NCBI GenBank assembly: GCA_964510955.1
Contig: CAZEDW010000014.1
Span: 1-64,000 of the forward strand
Reading direction: 5' to 3'
Source of the DNA: JAFLCM01 sp964510955
GTDB taxonomy: Bacteria; Planctomycetota; Phycisphaerae; Phycisphaerales; UBA1924
Length of the DNA stretch: 64,000 nucleotides
A program made the position numbers and the translations under genes. This document shows, piece by piece, positions 7,880-16,239 of the stretch; within the stretch, counting starts at the first letter, position 1; each line of letters begins with the position of its first letter. Below the pieces are notes generated by a model. The model worked only from the letters and a program-made list of their open reading frames with translations. It ran no database searches and was not told the origin of the DNA.

Positions 7880-9034
7880 ATGCGCGACCAACGACTCGAC
7901 AAACTCGCCGACGTCCTCGTCGGTTACTCCGCCGGCGTGAAAAAGGGCGACCTCGTCGGCATCCGCGCCGACCCCATCGCCTTCCCGCTCGTGGCGGCGA
8001 TCTACCAGCGCGTGCTCAAGGCCGGGGGCAACCCCGTGTGGATCGCCCAGAGCGACGAGCTGGACGACATCTTCTTCGAGCACGCCTCCGACGAGCAGAT
8101 CCGTTTCGTCTCGCCGCTGATGTCCCACGCCATCGAGACGCTCGACGTCCGCATCGGGCTGTGGGCCGAGCGCAATACCAAGCGCAAGGGCCGTGTGGAT
8201 CCGTCCAGGCAAGCCGCGTGGGCCGCCGCCAACGCGCCGCTGATGACCCGGTTCATGCAGCGCGCCGCCGAGGGCAAGCTCCGCTGGACCGGCACCCTGT
8301 TCCCCACCGAGGCGTCGGCCCAGGACGCCGAGATGAGCCTGTCGCAATACGAGAAGTTCGTCTTCGAGGCGGGCCTGCTGCACCTGCCCGACCCCGCGAG
8401 CGCGTGGAAGCAGATCGCCGAGCGCCAGCAGCGCGTGTGCGACTGGCTCAACACGAAGAAGGCCGTACGGTTCCAGGCGCCGCCGCTGCCGGGATCAACC
8501 GAGGCCACGGACCTGACCGTGCACGTCGAAGGCTCGACCTGGATCAACTGCTGCGGCCACGAGAACTTCCCCGACGGCGAGGTATTCGCCGGCCCCAAGG
8601 GCGTTGACGGCGTGGTCCACTACAGCTTCCCCGGCGTCTACCAGGGCCGCGAGGTCGAGGGGATCCGCCTGAAGTTCAAGGGCGGGCGCGTCGTCGAAGC
8701 CTCGGCAAAGAAAAACGAGGAGTTCCTGATCCGGATGCTCGACCTCGACGCCGGCGCCCGCACCCTGGGCGAGATCGCCATCGGCACCAACTACTCGATC
8801 AAGCAGTTCTCCAAGAACACCCTCTTCGACGAGAAGCTCGGCGGCACGTTCCACGCCGCGGTGGGGGCTGGTTACCCCGAGAGCGGCAGCACCAACAAGA
8901 GCGGGCTGCACTGGGACATGGTGTGCGAACTGCGGCCCACCCCCGGGCGCGCCGGAGGCACCATCTCGGCCGACGGCGAGCTTTTCCACAAAGACGGCCT
9001 GTTCACCCGCGACGGCTGGCCGGCGCCCGTCTGA
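7880..9034 (+). CDS. M29-family metallo-aminopeptidase
   Basis: A cytoplasmic aminopeptidase of 384 residues that removes N-terminal amino acids using two metal ions. Family landmarks are present: N-F-P-D-G-E-V-F, then E-G-I-R-L-K-F-K-G-G-R-V-V-E-A-S-A, L-G-E-I-A-I-G-T-N, the block L-G-G-T-F-H-A-A-V-G-A-G-Y-P-E-S-G and H-W-D-M-V near the end. These supply the Glu, His, Tyr and Asp residues of the active site. The length is usual for AmpS/aminopeptidase T. A TACACT -10-like element lies at 7846-7851. It is transcribed divergently from the OmpH-like gene. Confidence 0.95.
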   Translation: MRDQRLDKLADVLVGYSAGVKKGDLVGIRADPIAFPLVAAIYQRVLKAGGNPVWIAQSDELDDIFFEHASDEQIRFVSPLMSHAIETLDVRIGLWAERNTKRKGRVDPSRQAAWAAANAPLMTRFMQRAAEGKLRWTGTLFPTEASAQDAEMSLSQYEKFVFEAGLLHLPDPASAWKQIAERQQRVCDWLNTKKAVRFQAPPLPGSTEATDLTVHVEGSTWINCCGHENFPDGEVFAGPKGVDGVVHYSFPGVYQGREVEGIRLKFKGGRVVEASAKKNEEFLIRMLDLDAGARTLGEIAIGTNYSIKQFSKNTLFDEKLGGTFHAAVGAGYPESGSTNKSGLHWDMVCELRPTPGRAGGTISADGELFHKDGLFTRDGWPAPV

Positions 9035-9037
9035 TCC

Positions 9038-9057
9038 GGGGCGCGCTCCAGCGCCCC
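9038..9057 (+). terminator. hairpin after the aminopeptidase gene
   Basis: GGGGCGC at 9038-9044 pairs with GCGCCCC at 9051-9057 around a six-base loop, just after the stop codon and before the convergent hydrolase gene. There is no T tract, so termination is uncertain. Confidence 0.4.
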
Positions 9058-9086
9058 GCCCCTCACGCCGGGCAGCCGGGCCGCGT

Positions 9087-10664
9087 CTACTTCTTTTCTT
9101 CGGCCGGCTTCGCTTCCTGCCGCGGGTCCAGCCCGGTCCGCTGGCGGATCCACGAGCTGATCTTTTCAAGCGCGGCGGGCGCGAAGGTCTCGGAGATACT
9201 CGAATACTCCGTGGGTGAGCCGGTCTTGCAGTTCTGAAACAGGTGATTCAGCCCGTTGATCCCCAGACACGTCACGTCTGGGTTCCCGGCGTCGCTGAGC
9301 GTTTTCTCGATCGCCGGCAGGTTCAGGTCTGGGATCACCTGGGTGTCGAGTGTCCCGTTGAGCGCCAGCACCGGCACCGTCACCTTCCTCAAGTACTGCT
9401 TGGGGTCAAGCGACAGGAAGCGGCGCATCCAGGGCGACGCCATCTGGGCATAGCCCTGCTCCACCGCTTCGTCCTTGATCGCCGCCAGGCGCTCGGGTGC
9501 AGGATCGACGTCCCCCGACTGCAGCGCCATCAACCGACGCAGCAGGGCCTTGGCGTCCTCGGGCTTCGCGTCGGCGACCACGGCGTCGAGCAGTTGTCCC
9601 TGGGTCTGGCTCTGAAGCTCCACCATCTTGTCTTCGACACCGGCGGACTTCAGGATCGCGCGGAGCTGGGCCTTCAGGGTTTCGCGCCCGTCCACGCCGG
9701 GCCCCGCGAGAAGGACGACAAAGGAGATCCCGCGGCTCTCCGCCGCGACGATCGGGGCCGCCAGGGCTCCTTCGCTATGGCCAATGAGGCCGATGCGGGC
9801 AGGGTCGATCGCCTCCTGCTTGCCGAGAAACTCGGCGGCCGCCTTGGCGTCGGCGGCGAAGTCGTCGGTTAACGCCACGCCGAACTCGCCGGTGGACCTT
9901 CCGACCCCCCGATCGTCATACCGCAGCACCGCGATTCCCCGCCGGGTGAGATGGTCGGCCAGCACCGCGAAAGGCTTGTGACCCAGGAGCGTCTCGTCCC
10001 GGTCCTGCGGCCCCGATCCGGTGATGAGCACCACCGCCGGGTGGGGGCCCTTGCCCTCGGGCACTGTCAGCGTGCCGCTGAGCATGACGTCCTGGCCACC
10101 CCCGGGGAAAGTCAGCTCGCGCGACTCATAAGGGAACGGGGGAATCGGGGTCTGCGGCCGGTCGATCCCCTTGGGCTGCTCGCCTTCCTTCAGGCGGTGC
10201 ATCGACACCGGGAACGATGCGCCGCCCTGTTCCAGCGTTCCCGCCGCCAGCCCCGGATCATTCTGGTCCCGCTCCATCTTGAACCGCGCCGGCGGCGATC
10301 CCGGGAGCGACAGCAACAACACAATGAGGTTGCCCTCGACCGTCGCCTCGGAAAGTGGAGCCCGGCTGAGGCCCTGCTGCGGGATATCGAGCGTCGCGTC
10401 GACACCCGGGCCGGTGGCCTTTGGCTGAACGCGCACGACGAAGCCGAGCTTGAACCCCCCGGCATCGACCTCCCCTTCCCAGGTCTCAGGCCCCGTCAAC
10501 GCCGGGGTGGCCGGGGGTGCCACTGCTTCGCCCCCGGCCGGCTGTGCCGTGCCACGGCGCTCATTGGGAATTTCCTGGTACTGCGCCGTCGCGGGTGCGG
10601 CTCCGCACATAAGCGCCGCAACGGCAAGGGTTTGGAGCATTTGCAGACGGATTGAGCTATTCAT
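9087..10664 (-). CDS. exported alpha/beta hydrolase
   Basis: A 525-residue exported hydrolase, probably an esterase or peptidase. A signal peptide (TLAVAALMCGAAPATAQ) is followed by a beta-rich domain of about 140 residues and then by an alpha/beta-hydrolase domain. The domain shows the oxyanion strand V-V-L-I-T-G-S-G-P-Q-D-R-D, Y-D-D-R-G-V-G-R-S, the nucleophile elbow G-H-S-E-G (Ser near residue 300), an acid in N-G-T-L-D-T-Q-V and the catalytic His in G-L-N-H-L-F. This is the pattern of the large exported hydrolases that carry an extra N-terminal domain. The substrate is unknown. It ends in a Lys/Glu-rich tail. Confidence 0.9.
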   Translation of the reverse strand: MNSSIRLQMLQTLAVAALMCGAAPATAQYQEIPNERRGTAQPAGGEAVAPPATPALTGPETWEGEVDAGGFKLGFVVRVQPKATGPGVDATLDIPQQGLSRAPLSEATVEGNLIVLLLSLPGSPPARFKMERDQNDPGLAAGTLEQGGASFPVSMHRLKEGEQPKGIDRPQTPIPPFPYESRELTFPGGGQDVMLSGTLTVPEGKGPHPAVVLITGSGPQDRDETLLGHKPFAVLADHLTRRGIAVLRYDDRGVGRSTGEFGVALTDDFAADAKAAAEFLGKQEAIDPARIGLIGHSEGALAAPIVAAESRGISFVVLLAGPGVDGRETLKAQLRAILKSAGVEDKMVELQSQTQGQLLDAVVADAKPEDAKALLRRLMALQSGDVDPAPERLAAIKDEAVEQGYAQMASPWMRRFLSLDPKQYLRKVTVPVLALNGTLDTQVIPDLNLPAIEKTLSDAGNPDVTCLGINGLNHLFQNCKTGSPTEYSSISETFAPAALEKISSWIRQRTGLDPRQEAKPAEEKK

Positions 10665-10937
10665 GATTGCGCTACCAAAAGAAGGATCGTCAGGCGGGGT
10701 GTCGGCCAGGTCGTGCCAGCGTCGCGAGGGTGGGCATCGCGTTCATCTGGGCCGGCTGGCCAGCGGGAAGCCTATCCAAAACAGCGAGGGAATGGGCCGC
10801 ATGGGTACCCGCAACGTCGGATGTGAATCTGGCGAATCCTGACACCTGCGACGCACTGGTCACGGGCACGGCCTGGGAGCGCAGACACAAAAAGAACTGG
10901 TCTCGGTCGAAATTCACCGCCATCACACGATTTTCGG

Positions 10938-10965
10938 TTGGCACCATCAAAAATCCGTGATATGG
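10938..10965 (+). promoter_or_regulatory. promoter, TTGGCA-16-ATATGG
   Basis: TTGGCA at 10938-10943 and ATATGG at 10960-10965 are 16 bases apart. The spacer ends in AAATCCGTG, matching the AATCCGG-type sequence before the -10 at 775, 30691 and 31831. Confidence 0.5.
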
Positions 10966-10982
10966 TTGGAATAGGAGACAAT

Positions 10983-11021
10983 CCGGCACCGCGCCGGCAC
11001 GTCAAAAGAGAGGAATCTCTC
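10983..11021 (+). promoter_or_regulatory. two leader hairpins before a strong RBS
   Basis: CCGGC/GCCGG (10983-10987/10993-10997) and GAGAG/CTCTC (11008-11012/11017-11021) lie between the promoter and the AGGAGG at 11024-11029. The second stem ends two bases before that ribosome binding site and could affect initiation. Confidence 0.4.
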
Positions 11022-11038
11022 GTAGGAGGAAACACGTC

Positions 11039-11812
11039 ATGCGGAATTTTGTGATTTCTGCGTCTGCGCTCGCGCTCGCTGCTGGCTGCGCGCTGGGTGC
11101 CAAGCCCGAGCCCAAGTACCTCGATCGCCTTGCCGACGTCGCCCACGGCGCGTCCGGTGGTGGCGAGCGTAACTACAACTCCAACGGCTTCGAGGCCCCC
11201 GGCTTTGCGCTCGGCGCGATGCCTCAGGGCGGTTGGACGACGCTGGGCACGCTGGTTCCCGGCCTGGGCAACGGCGGTTCGATCTCGAACGCCAACCCCG
11301 CCGCCGGCGCTCAGCACCTGCGCACCTCGAAGGACCCCGCCTTCGGTAACGGCTACTACAACGGCAGCCTGTACAACGTCAACAAGACCACCGGCCCGGT
11401 CACGACCACCGTCAAGACCTACATCCCCGCCGGTGCGTACGCCGATTACTACTTCTTCGGCATGCGTTCTGACGCCTACTTCGCCTGGGGCGTCCACATG
11501 ACCTTCACCGGCACGATCACCAACGCCTTCAGCGGTGGCACCACGATCGGCAACATCATCTACGGTCAGTACGTTGACCTGTCGGTGTCCTACAACAACG
11601 GCACCGAGACCATCACGTACAACGGCGCGACCCTGTACAGCGGCGCTACCGGCTTCACCGTCAACCAGTACGACTACGTCTGGTGCGGCTCTGATAACTG
11701 GCAGCTCAGCGGCGAGAACGCCGACTGGGACAACCTGACCGTCAGCCCCGCCCCCGGCGCGGCCGGTCTCCTCGGCCTCGGCGCGCTCGCCGGCCTCCGC
11801 CGTCGTCGCTAA
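11039..11812 (+). CDS. exported surface protein with PEP-CTERM-like tail
   Basis: A 257-residue exported protein of unknown function. It has a signal peptide, a body rich in Gly, Asn, Thr and Tyr with beta-strand character (for example N-Y-N-S-N-G-F-E-A and W-C-G-S-D-N-W), and the C-terminal tail S-P-A-P-G-A-A-G-L-L-G-L-G-A-L-A-G-L-R-R-R-R. The tail is the P-x-P-G plus hydrophobic stretch plus RRRR signal of the PEP-CTERM type, which is cut and anchored by exosortase-like enzymes. The body may be a jelly-roll or lectin-like fold (inference). AGGAGG precedes the ATG, and a strong terminator follows, so it is likely abundant. Confidence 0.85.
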   Translation: MRNFVISASALALAAGCALGAKPEPKYLDRLADVAHGASGGGERNYNSNGFEAPGFALGAMPQGGWTTLGTLVPGLGNGGSISNANPAAGAQHLRTSKDPAFGNGYYNGSLYNVNKTTGPVTTTVKTYIPAGAYADYYFFGMRSDAYFAWGVHMTFTGTITNAFSGGTTIGNIIYGQYVDLSVSYNNGTETITYNGATLYSGATGFTVNQYDYVWCGSDNWQLSGENADWDNLTVSPAPGAAGLLGLGALAGLRRRR

Positions 11813-11852
11813 TCCGAGTACCTGCGAGAGTTCACTCTCAAATGACTCCACC

Positions 11853-11885
11853 AGCCCCGTGGCCTCGCGCCACGGGGCTTGTTTA
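11853..11885 (+). terminator. rho-independent terminator
   Basis: AGCCCCGTGGC at 11853-11863 pairs perfectly with GCCACGGGGCT at 11869-11879 (loop CTCGC), followed by TGTTTAC. It ends the transcript of the tagged protein gene. Confidence 0.85.
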
Positions 11886-11950
11886 CTTTTGCGCCCGGCG
11901 CCCTACACTCGCCCCGTTGCCGGTCCACATCGCTGGGCGGCTTCGCCCGC

Positions 11951-13651
11951 ATGAAGAGTCCGGAACTTGTCCTGCAACAGGCGTGCGACCTGCACCAGCG
12001 TGGGGACCTGGGGGCCGCGATCACCCTGTACCGCAAGGCCCTGGCACTCCGGCCCGGTGCCGGCGTCGGCTGGTACAACCTGGGCTGCGCCCTGAGGGAC
12101 ACCGGGGACGTGCGGCTCGCCGCGGAAGCGCTCAGAAAAGCGGGCACGCTCCTGCCCGCCGACTGGGACTGCTGCCTTGCCCTGAGCCGAATCGAGGAAC
12201 TTCTGGGCCGCAGGCAAGCGTGTGCCGCTGTCTGGCACGGCCTGGCGAAGCTGCGACCGACGGATCCCCGGGCCCACGAAGCGCTGCTGCGTGAGCTGAT
12301 CCGAATGCACCGGATCGACGAAGCCGTCGGCGTTGCCCGGGACGCCGCGGCTCGATTCCCGAGCGACCCTGATCTGGTAATGGCTTGGATACGCCTCGCT
12401 CAGCGGTCCGGGCAGCTCGACGCGGCGCGGGAGGCTGCCGAGCGTCTCAAGGCCGCCGGGCAGGCGGTCCGAGAAGCCGACCTCGAACTGGCTCGATTGG
12501 ACGCACGGTCCGGTGACGCCGCGCGCGCTGAGGCCGCGCTGGAAGAGATCATCCGCGCCGGCGACAGCGACGAAGCGGGCGCCTCGGCCCACCTCGACCT
12601 GGCCGAGCTGCTCGACAAGCGCGGCGACTGCGACAACGCATTCGAGCACGCCGCCGCCGGCAAGGCCCGCCAACTGGCTTCTCTCCCCGAGCCTTCCCGT
12701 GACCCCGGTGAGGCGCTCCGCTTCATCGCGGACCTCGGCGAGTGGGCCAAAGACGGTTCAGCCGCGGGCTGGCCCACGGAGCCTCCCAAACAGGGTCGGG
12801 GGTCCGGAGGCCCTTCCGGGGGCGGGTCCGGGGGCGGGTCCGGGGGCGGGTCCGGGGGCGGGTCTGGGGGCGGGTCCGGGGGCGCGGATTCGCGCCCTCC
12901 CGTGTTCGTGCTGGGTTTTCCCAGGACCGGCACGACACTGCTGGAGCAGATACTTGCTGCTCACCCGAACCTTCTGGCGACCGACGAGATCCCGCTGATC
13001 TACCCGGTCCGGATGTCGCTGCACCACGAGTTCGCCCCGCGGACCGGCTATCCCAAGTGGCTTTCATCGCTGTCGTCGCGTCAGGTCGCACGGGCACGCG
13101 AGATGTACGCCGAACTGGCTTCCTGGCACATGGGGCCGGCGCTGAACGGGAAACGACTGGTGGACAAGCAGCCATTGAATACATGGGAGCTCCCGCTCAT
13201 CCGGCGCCTGTTCCCCGAATCGCCCGTGATCGTCGTCCTCCGCGACCCGCGCGATACCTGCCTGAGCTGCTTCTTCCAGCCGCTCACCAACATCCCCGCG
13301 TTCTACCGGCTGGACTGGACGGCGGACCTGTACGCCGCGCTGATGGGCCTTTGGCTGCAGCTCCGGGCCACGCTGGGTCTGCGGTATCTCGAGGTGCGGT
13401 ACGAGGATCTGGTGCATGACACCCCCGGCACCGCGCGAAAGGTCCTCGATTTCATCGGCGAGCGGTGGGACGACGGGGTGCTCAAGTTCTTCGAGGCCCG
13501 CGCCGGGAGGGTGGTCGTGACACCCAGCGACTCGGCCGTGCGCCGCCCGGTTTACACCACTTCCGCCGCGCGCTGGAAGCGGTATGAGCGCCACGTCGCC
13601 CCGATCCAGCAGACCCTCCGCCCGTTCGTCGAGGCGTTCGGCTACGCCTGA
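11951..13651 (+). CDS. TPR-sulfotransferase fusion with a natural Ser-Gly linker
   Basis: A 566-residue protein that would transfer sulfate from PAPS to a hydroxyl or tyrosine acceptor. Residues about 1-260 are TPR repeats; the pattern W-Y-N-L-G-C-A-L-R-D-T-G-D is clear. Residues 289-312 are (SGGG)5-SGGA, a flexible linker. The sulfotransferase domain follows: F-P-R-T-G-T-T-L-L-E-Q-I-L (5'-phosphosulfate loop) and V-L-R-D-P-R-D-T-C-L-S-C-F-F-Q (3'-phosphate site). The ATG at 11951 lies 41 bases after a TACACT element (11904-11909). The next gene is a paralog without the linker. Acceptors are unknown; TPRs suggest protein or glycan substrates. Confidence 0.92.
   Translation: MKSPELVLQQACDLHQRGDLGAAITLYRKALALRPGAGVGWYNLGCALRDTGDVRLAAEALRKAGTLLPADWDCCLALSRIEELLGRRQACAAVWHGLAKLRPTDPRAHEALLRELIRMHRIDEAVGVARDAAARFPSDPDLVMAWIRLAQRSGQLDAAREAAERLKAAGQAVREADLELARLDARSGDAARAEAALEEIIRAGDSDEAGASAHLDLAELLDKRGDCDNAFEHAAAGKARQLASLPEPSRDPGEALRFIADLGEWAKDGSAAGWPTEPPKQGRGSGGPSGGGSGGGSGGGSGGGSGGGSGGADSRPPVFVLGFPRTGTTLLEQILAAHPNLLATDEIPLIYPVRMSLHHEFAPRTGYPKWLSSLSSRQVARAREMYAELASWHMGPALNGKRLVDKQPLNTWELPLIRRLFPESPVIVVLRDPRDTCLSCFFQPLTNIPAFYRLDWTADLYAALMGLWLQLRATLGLRYLEVRYEDLVHDTPGTARKVLDFIGERWDDGVLKFFEARAGRVVVTPSDSAVRRPVYTTSAARWKRYERHVAPIQQTLRPFVEAFGYA
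12815..12886 (+). repeat. 12-bp tandem repeat inside a coding region
   Basis: Five copies of TCCGGGGGCGGG and a sixth diverged copy run in frame from 12815 to 12886. One unit has a single C-to-T change. It encodes Ser-Gly-Gly-Gly units and can gain or lose repeats without a frameshift because the unit is 12 bases. Confidence 0.95.
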
Positions 13652-13696
13652 CCGCCGCGGCGCCAAACTCCGCTAAGCTGCGCCCGCGCCAACCGC

Positions 13697-15355
13697 ATGA
13701 GCAACCCGCAAGCGATGTTCCAGCAGGCCCAGGCCCTTCACCGAGAGGGTGAGCTGGACCGTGCGATCGAGCTCTACCGCAAGTGCACCTCCGCCACGCC
13801 CCGGGTCGGGGCCCCGTGGTACTACCTCGGCCTCGCGCTGCACGCCCGGCTCAGGCTGCCCGCGTCGGCGGAAGCTCTCGCCAAGGCCTCCTCACTGCTT
13901 CCCGGCGACCTCTCGGTTCGCGGCACCTATGCGACGGTCGAGGTCATGCTCGGGCGATTCGACCGCGCCATCCGCGCGTGGCGTGACCTTGTCGCCTCCG
14001 TGCCATCGAGCATCGAGGCGCGCCTCGGATTGGCCCAGTGCCTGTTCGAGCTGCGCCGGCCCGAAGAGGCGATGCAGGTGCTGGACGAGGCGCTGGCACG
14101 CCCCGGCTGGGACGCCGACGGGCGCCTGCTGCGGGCACGCCTGCGGTTCGCCGAGCGGCTCGGACACACGCAGGTCGCCTCGCGCGACGCCGCGACGCTG
14201 CTGGCGCAGCACCCCGGCGACCCCGAGGCTGCCCTGTACGCCTCGCGGCTTCCGCTGCCCCCCGGCGCCCCGGACGAGGCCAGCGAACGCCGGCGATTGC
14301 TCGACCTGGCCGTTGGCGGCGATCCGCGCAGCTACATCACCGGCCTGGCCCACCTCGACCTCGGCAAGCTGCTGGAGAAAGAGCGCAACTACGACGGCGC
14401 CTTCGCCGCCGTCACCCGTGGCAAGCAGCTTCTCTTCGACATCGAGACCCCCGAGAACCGCGCCCACGAGCTGTACATGACGCATGTGCGGTCGTTCGAG
14501 CAGCGCGTCAGCCCCGACTGGGGCGCGGCGTGGGACGCGGAGCCGGCCGCATCATCCAGGAAGACCGGGATCGCCGAGCCGGCCCCCGCGTTCATCGTCG
14601 GGTTTCCGCGCACCGGCACCACGCTTCTGGAGCAGATCCTCAACGCCCACCCGGCCCTGCACGCCACCGATGAGTTGCCGGTGCTCCAGCCCGTCCGCGA
14701 CGTGCTGCAGGAGCACTTCGTCGGACGCGAGGCCTACCCCACGTGGCTCGGCAAGCTCACGCCGCGCCAGCTCGAGCAGGGCCGCGAGGCCTACTGGAAC
14801 CGCGCCCGCTGGTACTGCGGCGAAGCACTCAATGGCAAGAAGCTTGTCGACAAGCAACCCCTCAACCTCTCGCACCTCCCGCTCGCCAAGCGCCTGTTCC
14901 CCAAGGCCCCCGTCATCGTCGTCATCCGCGACCCCCGCGACACCTGCCTGAGCTGCTTCTTCCAGCCCATGCGCGGCGTGCCCGCCTTCTACAACCTTGA
15001 CCACACCGCCGAGCTCTACGTCGCGCTCATGGACCTGTGGGCCTATTACAAGCGCGTTCTTAACCTGAACTTCATGGAACTCCGCTATGAAGACCTGGTC
15101 GCCGACCCCGAGGCCAAGGCCCGCGAGGTGCTCGCGTTCCTGGGCGTCGACTGGAACCCCGAGGTCCTGAAGTTCTACGAGCCCAAGCACCGCAGAATGA
15201 TCACCACCCCGAGCTACCAGGACGTGACCCGCCCCGTCTACAGCAGCGCCAAGGCCCGCTGGCGAAACTACGAGCGCCACATGACCGGGGCGTTGAAAAC
15301 GCTGGCAGGCAAGGTGGAGCAGCTTGGTTATGAGCCTTGGAACCCGACCGGATAA
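13697..15355 (+). CDS. TPR-sulfotransferase, paralog of the previous gene
   Basis: A 552-residue fusion with the same architecture as its upstream neighbour: N-terminal TPRs (W-Y-Y-L-G-L-A-L-H and similar, to about residue 260), then a PAPS-dependent sulfotransferase domain with F-P-R-T-G-T-T-L-L-E-Q-I-L and V-I-R-D-P-R-D-T-C-L-S-C-F-F-Q. The two domains are joined by an ordinary short segment rather than a Ser-Gly repeat. The proteins agree closely in the catalytic part (for example L-V-D-K-Q-P-L-N) and less in the TPRs, as if they had kept the reaction and changed the partner. A TAAGCT element lies at 13674-13679, so it may be transcribed separately. Confidence 0.93.
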   Translation: MSNPQAMFQQAQALHREGELDRAIELYRKCTSATPRVGAPWYYLGLALHARLRLPASAEALAKASSLLPGDLSVRGTYATVEVMLGRFDRAIRAWRDLVASVPSSIEARLGLAQCLFELRRPEEAMQVLDEALARPGWDADGRLLRARLRFAERLGHTQVASRDAATLLAQHPGDPEAALYASRLPLPPGAPDEASERRRLLDLAVGGDPRSYITGLAHLDLGKLLEKERNYDGAFAAVTRGKQLLFDIETPENRAHELYMTHVRSFEQRVSPDWGAAWDAEPAASSRKTGIAEPAPAFIVGFPRTGTTLLEQILNAHPALHATDELPVLQPVRDVLQEHFVGREAYPTWLGKLTPRQLEQGREAYWNRARWYCGEALNGKKLVDKQPLNLSHLPLAKRLFPKAPVIVVIRDPRDTCLSCFFQPMRGVPAFYNLDHTAELYVALMDLWAYYKRVLNLNFMELRYEDLVADPEAKAREVLAFLGVDWNPEVLKFYEPKHRRMITTPSYQDVTRPVYSSAKARWRNYERHMTGALKTLAGKVEQLGYEPWNPTG

Positions 15356-15426
15356 CCGCCCCGCGGGCGGACCGGTTGCGAGCAAGCCCCGTACAATCCC
15401 GGTCGGATCGCAAAGCAGCCCGGGCC

Positions 15427-16236
15427 ATGACCACACAAACTACCAATACCCCGATTTCGTCCGGTGCAGAAGACGCCGGGTTCGCCAATACCCCCGGCGC
15501 GCGCTGGGCGGGTGGGGGTCGCTCGCCCGCCGCCGGGGCCCTGACCGGCCGCGGCCTTGGCATCGAACCCGCCGACATCTCCAAGCTCCCGGGCCGCCTG
15601 GTTGTCGTCGAGGGCACCGACGGCGTGGGTCGCTCCACCCAGGTGGCGCTGCTCCGCGAGTGGCTCGAGAACCGCGGGTTCGGCGTGGCCCACACCGCCC
15701 TCACGCGCAGCCGTCTCGCGGGCGAGGGGCTCCGGCGGGCCAAGGAAGGGCACACGCTCGGGCGGCTGACGATGGACCTTTTCTACGCCACCGACCTGGC
15801 CGACCGGATCGAGAACCAGGTGCTGCCCGCGCTGCGGGCGGGGTTCGTGGTGCTGACGGACCGGTACGTTTACTCGGTGATGGCGCGTTCGATCGTGCGC
15901 GGCGTCGATCCGGCGTGGATCCGCGACGTGTACCGCTTTGCGCCGCTGCCGCACGCGGTCTTCTACCTCAAGTGCGACATGGACCACCTGGCCCCGCGCG
16001 TGCTGGCGGCGGGGGGGTTCGACTACTGGGAGTCGGGCATGGACTTTCAGGAGGAGAACGACGTGCATCAGTCGTTCGTCCGCTACCAGCAGCGGCTGCT
16101 CAGCGTGTTCGACCACCTCACCGCCCAGTACGGGTTTACGGTGGTCGACGGCAACCGCGACGTGGCTCCCGTGTTCGCCGACCTGAGCGCCGGGGTCTTG
16201 AAGGTCGTCAGCACCATGAGCGGCGCACGGGGATGA
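15427..16236 (+). CDS. thymidylate-kinase-like protein with altered P-loop
   Basis: A P-loop nucleotide-kinase-fold protein of 269 residues, longer than the roughly 210 of normal thymidylate kinase, with about 55 extra Gly/Ala-rich residues at the front. The P-loop is E-G-T-D-G-V-G-R-S-T (62-71): the lysine that normally holds the ATP phosphates is Arg69. The D-R-Y of the family is kept (145-147, L-T-D-R-Y-V-Y-S), as is D-L-A-D-R-I-E-N-Q-V-L-P-A-L. It opens an operon with CHAD, Ppx and a second kinase-like gene; the CHAD gene starts 3 bases after its stop. A TACAAT element lies at 15392-15397. It may be a weak or non-canonical kinase or a regulatory homolog. Confidence 0.85.
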   Translation: MTTQTTNTPISSGAEDAGFANTPGARWAGGGRSPAAGALTGRGLGIEPADISKLPGRLVVVEGTDGVGRSTQVALLREWLENRGFGVAHTALTRSRLAGEGLRRAKEGHTLGRLTMDLFYATDLADRIENQVLPALRAGFVVLTDRYVYSVMARSIVRGVDPAWIRDVYRFAPLPHAVFYLKCDMDHLAPRVLAAGGFDYWESGMDFQEENDVHQSFVRYQQRLLSVFDHLTAQYGFTVVDGNRDVAPVFADLSAGVLKVVSTMSGARG

Positions 16237-16239
16237 ACC

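Larger units (their letters stand above)
10665..11038. other. 374-base divergent intergenic region
   Basis: It separates the exported hydrolase (minus) from the tagged surface protein (plus). It holds the promoter at 10938-10965 and two leader hairpins. The lower-G+C part from about 10860 to 10980 is the regulatory zone. I see no gene in the rest. Confidence 0.6.

Noticed and set aside
10690..10989. A 99-codon minus-strand frame between the hydrolase and the tagged protein
   Set aside because: It runs through the promoter and leader hairpin of the plus-strand gene and has no RBS or motif.
12815..12886. The Ser-Gly repeat as a sequencing or cloning artefact
   Set aside because: It is in frame, has one internal base change and a diverged last unit, and lies at a domain boundary, all of which fit a natural repeat. 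Long reads would settle it.
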